From Pseudisothecium myosuroides (lineage: Eukaryota > Streptophyta > Bryopsida > Hypnales > Lembophyllaceae): DNA of 64,000 nucleotides. The notes below the pieces were generated by a model, which saw only the letters and a program-made list of their open reading frames with translations, did no database searches and was not told the DNA's origin. The stretch is from the NCBI GenBank assembly GCA_951799445.1, contig OX637289.1, positions 434,001 through 498,000 on the forward strand, written 5' to 3'. How positions within the stretch are numbered: position 1 is the stretch's first letter; each line of letters starts with the position of its first letter. Positions 46,265 to 54,974 of this stretch are shown here, one piece after another. Made by a program: the position numbers and the translations under genes.

Positions 46265-49200
46265 CAAAATGACTCTAAAGATCGAACCCACGAGATTCTG
46301 TGAAGTGTCTAGCCTTATTCCCAACTTAAGCTCAGCCAGTATCCAATTTCTCCTTTCCGGTCCTAGATCTAAAACCGGAAACAACAACACACCGAAAACG
46401 ACGACCAGACCTCTCTCTATTTCTTCCGGTCTGTCAAGCTATTCGGTCCCGTAAAACTTCCACGACCCAGGATCCTAACACTTCTGATCCTGGAACTCCT
46501 CTGGACCGATCCGATCCGGTCCTCACACACGTACTCTCACTCCACTCCGGTTTAGTTTAGCCTCTGTTTCACCATCAGAGGGTTCGCCGCTTGCTTTTGA
46601 GAGTGGCAGGCCCGCCACTCCTTCCGTGACTTATAGTGGCTGAAGACCCACTTCTCTAATCCACTACTTCCTACACTAGCGCGGATCCGGTTTGATCTCT
46701 CACAGCCCCCCGGACAGCGATCCGGTTGGCAGGTCACACAAAGACCCCCCGTACGATCCTCTCATACTACAACGACCTTGATGCCAAGTTCCCTCCGTGC
46801 AGAGTTAGGTGGTTACAAGCGAACTCGTCCGTTCCAACATCAACTAAAGTTCTTCCGTTTACCAACTAGGGCGGCGAGACCTCACGGGAGATCGGGCACT
46901 CAACCGGATTTCCTATCCAGGAGTTCTAGCGCGTTTAAGGACTCCTTCCCTATCCGCCTAGCCTAACAACGGTTTTCTCGCCCGGAATCGTGAACTGTAG
47001 AGGCGCTGAGGAACTGAAACCCGCTCCCAACACTTAGAAAACCCACTCACTTGCACATAAGAGCAAAACAAACACGCCAAGGGGAGAAATCTCTCTAGAA
47101 TCTACACACATTTTCCTAACTCCTCATCAAAACAGCTCTGCCACGCGCGGGAGAGACGTACAACAAGCAATCAATAGAAAATGCACAAAAACTCAAGGGA
47201 AAAGACTCCCAGTCTCCTTCGCAGAGACTGACTATATACATTTTAAAACTCAAAAAGTCAACATAAAGCGGCCCGGAAAGTCCGCGCGGAACTTTCGGTC
47301 CCCGCCGAGCCGGCCAGACCGGAAAACATCCGATCCAGACCAGACACATCCGGATCAAATCCGGTCCGGTCCTAACTAACAAATATTTACAACTAAAATC
47401 CTAACTACCCTATCATAACCGGATCTACTCCTTGATCCGTTCCTTCGTCCATGACTTCGTCTTCGCCTTGGTCCACGCTCTGTTCTTGGTCCTCACCCTG
47501 ATCTGGGGTCAGATCCATACTTTGATCTTTCCCCGGGTTCAGAGTGGGACTTTTGGGTGGGTCCGTTCCAAGCTGCTCGAAAACGTCCGTCAGGTTCCGG
47601 TTCCGCTCCCCTGTTTCACGTTCTGGGAGATCCGGTGACGAATCCAGGTTGATGGTGTGCGCGAGTTTCCTCCCACTCTTCTTCGACTGGGGAGTCCGAT
47701 CCTTTCCTTCCGTTGGAATGCCCACGTTCGGAAAAGATCCGGGCATTGAAAGGTCGGACAGATGGAACGACCGTGACAACGTCACTCCGTTCAGCTTCCT
47801 GCTGCTCTCCTCCATCCGGTTTGCAGCCTCTCGCGCGTCCATCATGACTAACTCCACCTTTTCGGAGTAGTCTGTCAAAATCCGGACCAACCTGGTCCCG
47901 GATATCTTTTTCTCCTTGAGGACTCCCTCGTCAAACAACTTTGACTTGGTGAAAGCCTCTCCGGTCGCTTCGAATGTGGCCTTCACATCCTCCGCTACTT
48001 TCCGGGTAGCCTCTGCCATCTCCCGGGTGGTAGCCATGTCCTCCTTGAGGAGCAACATTTCCGTCTTCAACGACTCGTTCTCCTCCTGGAGTCGTCGGAT
48101 CTCCGCCTCTTGCTTCCGGATCTCATCCGGGCTGGAGATAAAATCTGCAACCACTCCTGCCAGGTTGCTGTTTATTGGTGCTCCCACCAGCTCACTGATC
48201 TGATTCAGAATCAGCTTCTTCACCGTCCAGTCTGCTCGCACATCACTCAGGATGTTGACCAGCTGGTTGAACGGATCCGTCGGATCCGATCCGGAAGGAC
48301 CCGGTTCTTCAGAAATCGGTTTCTTCCCTGGACTGGAGGTCTCAACCGGAGGGGTTGGGGTTCCTCTCCGGTTAGGAGGTGTCGTCTTCTGCCGCTTGTG
48401 CTGCGGCCGGTGTAGCTCCTCCTCTTCCTCTTCTTCCTCCTCGGAACCGGATACTTCTTCCTGTTCTTCTTCTTCCGATTCCGATTCTCCATATTTCAGG
48501 AGTGACTCATGCATCTTCCACTCCTTCTCCTCCGTATCCGTGAGGAGTTGATGGTGCTTGTACAGATGGACGAGGTAGGGACTCAACGGAGTCGGTCTAC
48601 TTCCTCCGATCTTCGGAATGAGCCGGTTGACCAGGTCGAACAAAACCCTGGCCCAGTCCACTTTCCGTTCCCCGCTCAGGGCTCCGAAAATGAGGTTCCC
48701 GATGGCGATGGTCACCCTCGTCGGCTTCTCCGGGTGGATGATCGGAACCAGGAACTGGAGAAGGTTCCGATGCCGGTCGTCCAGACAGTCTGCCACCGCG
48801 TGCCCATCCTTGGAGTCCACGTCACACCGGAATTTCCCCCGAGTGCAACCCTCCTTCGAGGAGGCCATCCCTCGACCTCCAGACCGGAATTCATACATGG
48901 CCTTCCACATCTCCTCCGTCCAGTTGCCCGGACTTCCGCGGAGAGTTCTCTCAAACTGGTTGGAGAGCTTTCCGAGTAACTCTCAAATCATCTGCTCCTC
49001 CCGAAACCCCCAGGGTTTATCGATCAGTCCTCCGCAGCCCATCTTGGCCAAATCCTCCATCAGGTTGTCCTTTTCCTTCTCGTCCGTTGGAATAACCGGA
49101 CACACCTTCCGGAGTTTTACTTCTGCTGCGGAGGAACTGGACGGCCCTGCTCTACTCTTACGGAGCTGAGGCATGGACACGAACTGTGCTAACCGGATCC

Positions 49201-49690
49201 TGACTGTGGCTACCTTTCCCTCTCCTAGCCGCACGTCCCGTTTCTCACCTTCGCTCTTCCGATCTCAACCGGAATACCTCTAAACCTGCAACGCACACTA
49301 AAGCGCTGCGCGCTCTAACACACTAACACGCACACACAAACAAACTCAAAATAAGAAAGCAAAACGCTGGGAAGAGAGGCTAAGTACGCGCTGGAGCGAG
49401 ATTTCCGCAAATGAAGATTGAAAAAGAGTGGCCACTGGATTGGTCAGCCCATATATAGTCTGATCTGTCATCATGACCAAATCCGTTCCTGACCCATTCC
49501 GATCCAACTCAGATCCGTTCTAACTCTAATCCGGTTCAGATTCAGATCAAATCCGGATTGTCATCTATTCCGTTCCATTAGTTAATTTCCGGTTATCGGT
49601 TACCTCCTACTTGAATCCGGATCCCAGATCACGGTTTCCGTTCCAAGATTTAGATAACTTACAAAAAACCAAAAATTTACCTTGCGACAG
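46265..49690 (-). mobile_element. Probable inserted element in reverse orientation within gag-pro
   Basis: The stretch separates gag from the protease, differs in composition (many atccggt/ccggatcc words on the plus strand) and carries a minus-strand transcription unit: a TATA-like tatatat at 49,450-49,459, the ORF at 49,174-47,405 and an AT-richer tail. No terminal repeat or target duplication could be found, so the borders are approximate. An alternative is that it is a captured gene that now belongs to the element. Confidence 0.5.
47405..49174 (-). pseudogene. Reverse-strand gag-like/plant mobile-domain protein (one in-frame stop)
   Basis: A 590-codon frame from ATG 49,174, interrupted by TGA at 48,985-48,983 (codon 64), probably from CGA. 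Residues about 1-200 are a helical domain with FGALSGERKVDWARVLF followed by YLVHLYKHHQLL, the style of N-terminal domains in plant transposon ORFs. Then come a long acidic run of Glu (about 240-265), a basic Pro-rich linker, a coiled coil (about 365-440) and a C-terminal tail rich in Asp, Gln and Glu. No enzyme domain is present. Probably a structural, gag-like protein of another mobile element; the function is unproven. Confidence 0.6.
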
Positions 49691-49695
49691 CCACC

Positions 49696-51852
49696 ATGGC
49701 AGAGTCTTCTAGGGCTCATGAGTGTCATCGAAGTATGTACGTCGCAGTTGAACCCGAGGGAGTCAAGCCGGCGAAGGATACCTCACATCAAGAAGTGTTT
49801 CCCGCTCTCGTAGTCACGAGAGGAGGAGCACAAACGATCCCTCCTCCACTACCCGAGCCTGGAATTATAGATTCCCCTGACTCTAGTTCCCATAGTGGCA
49901 TTCCCCTGGAATCCTCTCAAGACTCCCCTCAGTTCTCTGACCTCCAAAGTACACTAAGGGACACGGCGAAGGAGGTACGCTCCCACGAGAATCTCCCCAC
50001 TTGCACTGAGATGGACGAGAACGAATACCAATTCGTCCAGCAGGGAGATGCCTTCCCTCCCAGGGTTCTTCCCCATCGGCCTAAAGCCCGAAGGACTAAC
50101 AACCCCTCTGGCCCCTATGACTTATGGGGGGACTTGGCACACACCAAGGCAAACATTTCCTTTGGACAGCTGGTCAAGACCTCTCCCGCCTTACGCAAGC
50201 AGCTAAAGGAGGGGGCCACCATTCCCCGCGCTCCTAAGCTCGCCTCTGTTAACCGAGTTGCGTCCCAAGTCATCCCCGAAGAGCTGGAGTCTGACCTTGA
50301 AGAGTCTACCCCACTAGTCAAGACGTCCCGCAAGAACCTCCAAACCACTTTCGAGAGCTTTGAAGCAGTGGAAATTGAGGTCGAAATAGTCGACAAAATC
50401 ATCCCCCGGACCCTAGTGGATGACGGCAGCGGCGTCAACATCATGCCAGCCTATACCATGCGCAAGTTAGGTCTAGAGATTACGCACCCTTCTTGCGTAA
50501 CCCTAAAATGCGCTGATCAGCGATCAGTCAAGACCATTGGCCGAATCAAAGACCTCCGGATTCAGACCGGGGGAGTCGATTACATTGTCACCTTTGAAGT
50601 CTTGCCACTCAACGAGGAGGCCACCAGTCCCTACCCATTACTCTTGGGTCGGGGGTTCCTTCGCCAATGTGGCGGGGTAGTAGACTGGGGGAAGACCCAA
50701 CCCACCTTCACCTACGGGCCAACCGAGGCAAGGACAAAGATACCAATCGTCTCCAACGACCCAGCTTTACGGGGGCCCCAAGAGTTCGTATACACAACCA
50801 TCCAAACTATGCAGGCCTCGACAACCACTGACCTAGGTAAGATGAAATGCTTAGGCTTAGGTCTGTATGGGTTGGAAGACAATACGCCATTCGAGGAATG
50901 GCTTCAAGAGCACCCCGACTCTAGCAAAGATGCGTTGGTCATCATCTGCACCTCCGCAATACAAAACGATCCAAGCACTGCACAAGATACAGCTATCGAA
51001 GTCTCCACCGATAGCTTGGATCCAGAGAACGGAGCCGAATTAGCCCCTACACCAGAATCCGGCCAGAGAAGGATACTCAACCACGAGGTCAGGGCAATTG
51101 CCAACCACCACCTTGGAGACGACCACCAAGTCCGACACGTCCCGCACCAAATAGCTGCTCCACGGCCACCACGTTGGCTGCAACTCGGTCCTGAGGGGAC
51201 ACGGACAGCCTTCACCGTCATGACTTCAGGTATCACTTTTCCCCACCGACGCGGGCCGCTCCGAATCACGTGTTCCCATTGCTCTGCACCTCCTAGATAC
51301 CATTATTGCGACACGGGAGGAACATTAATCGCCCCCAGCAGCGCCCCCCACGTCATAAGCGAAGATCTACCTCCAACTCCAAACACGTCCGAGCCGATGC
51401 GCTGCCATATCCAAGAGAATGAAGATGGTGACCCGCAACCAGGGGACTATCTTAGTGACGAGGACAATAGCCCTATCGCGATCCGTGATTTCCCATTCAA
51501 CTGTCATCCTCCAGAGGGGTGGATTCCGGGAGTACATGGCGAATGGGGAGAAGTCCTAGAGCTGACCGACGAGGAAGAGATTGCCGAGACCTTGTCAGCC
51601 ATGCACGAGGTAGCAACGGCCTCTGTTGGAGTCATCCCGTACGGAATACACAACGCGCCGCACGCCTGGCAGCCGCAGGTAAGGGCTCTAGAACCGCCAC
51701 GGCAGCAGGAGGAAGACGAGCTGCAGCCACTGGTAGGTCCTGCGGCACCCACCACGCCTGATAACAAAGAGCAACCACCCACCGGCCAGGTACTAGGTAT
51801 CTCTGCCACAGCTCTCTTCCAAACCATAGCTTGTTGGTTTCTGGGCGCCTAA
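49696..51852 (+). CDS. pro: Retropepsin-containing protein of the retrotransposon
   Basis: An uninterrupted 718-codon frame from ATG 49,696 (gccaccATGG). The N-terminal 200 residues are Pro/Ser-rich with a YDLWGDL...LVKTSPALRKQL block of the kind found before plant Gypsy proteases. The retropepsin runs from about residue 225 to 345: catalytic loop LVDDGSGVNIMP (D242/D243-G-S-G) and the flap/C-terminal motif PLLLGRGFL...VVDWGK. The remaining about 370 residues are acidic and Pro-rich without a recognised domain. They occupy the place where reverse transcriptase would start, and no RT motif (such as YxDD) appears. Cleavage of gag is the expected role. Confidence 0.85.
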   Translation: MAESSRAHECHRSMYVAVEPEGVKPAKDTSHQEVFPALVVTRGGAQTIPPPLPEPGIIDSPDSSSHSGIPLESSQDSPQFSDLQSTLRDTAKEVRSHENLPTCTEMDENEYQFVQQGDAFPPRVLPHRPKARRTNNPSGPYDLWGDLAHTKANISFGQLVKTSPALRKQLKEGATIPRAPKLASVNRVASQVIPEELESDLEESTPLVKTSRKNLQTTFESFEAVEIEVEIVDKIIPRTLVDDGSGVNIMPAYTMRKLGLEITHPSCVTLKCADQRSVKTIGRIKDLRIQTGGVDYIVTFEVLPLNEEATSPYPLLLGRGFLRQCGGVVDWGKTQPTFTYGPTEARTKIPIVSNDPALRGPQEFVYTTIQTMQASTTTDLGKMKCLGLGLYGLEDNTPFEEWLQEHPDSSKDALVIICTSAIQNDPSTAQDTAIEVSTDSLDPENGAELAPTPESGQRRILNHEVRAIANHHLGDDHQVRHVPHQIAAPRPPRWLQLGPEGTRTAFTVMTSGITFPHRRGPLRITCSHCSAPPRYHYCDTGGTLIAPSSAPHVISEDLPPTPNTSEPMRCHIQENEDGDPQPGDYLSDEDNSPIAIRDFPFNCHPPEGWIPGVHGEWGEVLELTDEEEIAETLSAMHEVATASVGVIPYGIHNAPHAWQPQVRALEPPRQQEEDELQPLVGPAAPTTPDNKEQPPTGQVLGISATALFQTIACWFLGA

Positions 51853-53353
51853 ACTGTAATCGGTTACGATTATTAGTAATTTAAGGTTAACCTTATATTA
51901 TAGATGATTGTATAAAAGGCCTATTTAGCCCTCCGAACAAAAAAATTTAATAGCTAACCTCTTATTGTTCACGACGGATAGTAAGAAAGCTAGAAAAAAC
52001 CCCAAAAAATACCAAAAAAAGGAAAGCTTGAAAAAATCTTTGAAAATCCTAAAAAAATTGAAGGTTCTAAAAGTTCACTATTGCATGATCTCCCAAATCC
52101 CTATGGGAATTTAGAATTAGGAAAAACACAGAGAGGTGGTTGTTATTTCGGGGCCAGGTCAAGATCTAACAGTCTCTACTTTCTGGCACAGAGTGGTGGT
52201 TGTTATTTCGGGACTAATCCATCTACCCTTTGGGGAAGAATCAATAATATTAAGATTCTTGAGGATGGTTCACATCTAACGTAAAAGTAAAAGCCGCGGG
52301 GCCAAAAGCCGCAAGGCCAACCAACTTTGTTGACCGTTCTAGCTTGCCTAACTCTCAGTAGGACAGGAATACGTCGAGTGTGTTGGGAATTGCTCACACT
52401 TGAGCCCAACACATGAGTGTGTTGGGAACTGCTCAAACCTGAGCCCAACACATCACCAACCTGTCAGAGTTAGCGTCATGTGGAAGACAGATGACCTTTC
52501 ACTTAGATTAGGTACTTGTCAAACCGTCATAATAGAAGCGACATAGTCGGATGAAAGGGCGACTGAAAGTTGACACTCGTCCCTTGCTAGACCGTCGAAC
52601 CTGCTGATATGCTAACGAGGCGGCTAGTTTAAGAAGGGGCCTTGGCGTTCGTCCCTTGCTAGACCGTCAAACCTGTCGATGTGCTAACGAGGCGGCTAGT
52701 TTAAGAAGGGGCCTGGGCGTTCGACCGTTGTAATAATGCAGAAGGCTTAAAGAACGGCTAGTTTAGGACTGACACCTTACATCATGTCCCCCACGTTAGG
52801 GTATAAGAATGGGGGGGGCAGCCCTCGTACTTTTAAGCTACTGGCAGCGTCATGTGTAGGTACCGCTCGAGTAACACATGGATCATGGATGGTTCAACCC
52901 GCCAACAGTCTTACCAGTTGCGCTTCAGATCAAAATTCTCTGTGTTGAGAAACGCAACTTCTCCCACTTCCTCATCTCTCGCTTTGGTTTTAATTTCTTC
53001 CTCCGTGTGCTTCAGCATCCTTGGCCTGTGCAGATTCCCGTTGTTAACTATGGAGAGATCTGGGAAAGCATCATCTACGTCCTAGTCTAGCACTCTCTCG
53101 AACAACGGAGTGATTTCACAGTCTTCGGGCGCCTGTGCCCTTCTATCTCCCCCCTGCCTTGTCTTCGTTATCTTCTCCTTGCTTGATCTCTACCTGTTTT
53201 CCTCGTTTACCATTGTTCCTCGCTGTTCAGTCTCTTCAAGACTTTTTCTTTTTCAAAATCTGCTCCGGCAGATAGATACGTTAAACCCTCACATTGCAGG
53301 TCCGAACCAACTCCATTTGGGGAGGACAAGGGGGATAGGGTAGTGTAGATGTC
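51853..53353 (+). other. Non-coding interior of the retrotransposon with short repeats
   Basis: Where pol would be expected there is none. It contains two copies of gtggttgttatttcggg (about 52,135 and 52,196), two consecutive hairpins with gtgttggg/cccaacac stems (52,380-52,453), and a 72-bp tandem duplication (52,577-52,720, starting tcgtcccttgctagaccgtc). A G run occurs at 52,811-52,818. Confidence 0.55.
52577..52720 (+). repeat. 72-bp tandem duplication
   Basis: Two copies starting at 52,577 and 52,649, differing at a few positions (cgaacctgctgatatg versus caaacctgtcgatgtg). A third, shorter relative (aacggctagtttagg) follows near 52,760. Confidence 0.75.
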
Positions 53354-53986
53354 ATGTCGGTCAAAGACAACGGGTCCCCGGGGACCTCACCCGCGGCTCC
53401 GCCATCCTCGCCCTCGTCTGCATCTGCACCTGCCACCCCCACGGGCGCCAGGTCGTCGTCACTAACCCCAACCTCAGTGGACAAGGTGGCGAGAGGCGTC
53501 CTCATGTTACCAACCACGTTATCTACATCAACAGACGAACCATCCACACCGACTGAGGAGCTTCCGCTCCAACTTCCGGAAGAACTCGCACTCGATCTAA
53601 CAGCTAACCCTGTTGGAGATGAACTTGCAATTTCGGGCAGGTTGCCTAACTCACGACGGCGACTACGTGACGAGGAGGAGCAACCGGGTCGCGAGATTCC
53701 ACTGGCAAGAAGCCCTATAGCTAGGGACATCAGGCAACCTAGGCCAAACGGGATCCGCTCACTTATGATTCTCGTGGAGGATCACGACATCTTGTTGGGC
53801 CACCACCTTATGGTGACGGGCCAATTTTCAAGTGAGCGCCCCGCCATCAACATCACAAGAAACTCCGTGGCCGGCGGACACTTGCTGGCAGTCCGCGGAC
53901 CGGAGCTCCAGCCTATCAGTCAAGGCCAGTATCCTCGCTACATCTTTGAGGTCCTGGACCAACTACGCGTGTTCTTTGGAATATGA
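53354..53986 (+). CDS. Small 3' ORF of the retrotransposon, unknown
   Basis: A 210-codon frame from ATG 53,354. The N-terminal half is Ser/Pro/Ala/Thr-rich and low in complexity. The C-terminal half looks globular (LMILVEDHDILLGHHLM; YIFEVLDQLRVFFGI). No family is recognised. Its position after the protease, near the 3' LTR, resembles extra 3' ORFs of some plant Gypsy elements. A spurious frame cannot be excluded. Confidence 0.4.
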   Translation: MSVKDNGSPGTSPAAPPSSPSSASAPATPTGARSSSLTPTSVDKVARGVLMLPTTLSTSTDEPSTPTEELPLQLPEELALDLTANPVGDELAISGRLPNSRRRLRDEEEQPGREIPLARSPIARDIRQPRPNGIRSLMILVEDHDILLGHHLMVTGQFSSERPAINITRNSVAGGHLLAVRGPELQPISQGQYPRYIFEVLDQLRVFFGI

Positions 53987-54061
53987 GATGGTCCAGCTTC
54001 TTTGTACATAGCGTTAATTCTGGGCAAGATATAAACCCAACCGCCCTGTATATACTTATTC

Positions 54062-54300
54062 AAAAAAAAAAAAAAAAAAAAAAAAAATCCTTGCTACTGT
54101 GCAACAGGGGAGGGACCGGGCTGGCACCGGCACCGGCTTATATACCACCAAAGCAAACCGACGGACGTCTTCCGTCGCGGCAGCCGGCAGCCTGTAGACC
54201 GCAGCCTCATCGCGGTAAAGATACCTCAATTTTCCCTTGGCGACGCAGGTTCGAACCTCGAGCCAGGCACCGGGGCGCCCCCTATCTGAGCTAGTGACAA
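54062..54300 (-). mobile_element. tRNA-derived SINE
   Basis: On the minus strand, an A-box-like TAGCTCAGATAGG (54,293-54,281) is followed 23 bp later by the B box GGTTCGAACC (54,257-54,248), the internal RNA polymerase III promoter of tRNA-derived SINEs. About 160 bp of unrelated body follows, then a run of about 26 T (54,087-54,062). T-rich 3' tails occur in some plant SINEs. No clear target duplication was found. A real tRNA is excluded because no cloverleaf forms. Confidence 0.6.
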
Positions 54301-54974
54301 GATGGCAAGAAATGCTGCGGCCTCCACGACGGAAGACACTTTTCCAAGTGAAGCTCCCGAGCATTGAGGTCTCAGACCACTTGCCTTTTCCATTTATGCT
54401 TTTCCTTTCTGTTTTCTTTTTTCTTTTATTTCATCTCATTAGTCCAAACTCACTCCGTTGAGGGAGGAAGGCGGGTTTGAAATATTTTTTATCTATAGTG
54501 TCCCGATTTGCTGTATCAAAGGAGGACGGGGGCTTTTCTCTCTACTTCTATCTCCCCCTTAGTTCCAAACTCACTCCGTTGAGGGCGGATGGCGGGTTTT
54601 TCTTACATTTTTTATCTATAGATCCAAGTCGACTCCGTTCGAGGCGGATGGGGAAACAACAAGAAAATTAATAACTAGAATAAATAGAAAATGAACAAAA
54701 ATATGAGTGATAAGTCTACGGGGGTCAAACTTCCTTTGACCACCCCTAGCCCTTCCACTTGGAAGGAAGACTACTCCCTCTGCTCTCTTCCCCCCTATCA
54801 GTTAATCCATCAAGAGTCTCTTGATAGAAATAACATCCTTTTAGATAGAGTCACATCTTGGTTTCTACTCTGTCATTAGGTTTGATCTCGAAATTGACCG
54901 TGTACCCAAATAGTTGTAGCAAGAGATGCTGGGTCCTCATGATTTTGCAAATCATACCGCAGATGGCCGCTATA
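54301..54974 (+). other. 3' end of the retrotransposon interior
   Basis: Holds imperfect repeats around ctcactccgttgagg (54,449, 54,568 and a variant at 54,628), each followed by ggcgggttt or ggcggatgg and tttttatctatag. No canonical polypurine tract precedes the 3' LTR: the last bases are gcagatggccgctata. Confidence 0.5.

Noticed and set aside
54241..54300. A tRNA gene
   Set aside because: A and B boxes are present but no acceptor stem or anticodon arm forms; a SINE explains them.
43329..54974. A complete autonomous pol gene
   Set aside because: No RT, RNase H or integrase motif could be found in any frame; the protease frame ends at 51,852 without reaching a polymerase.
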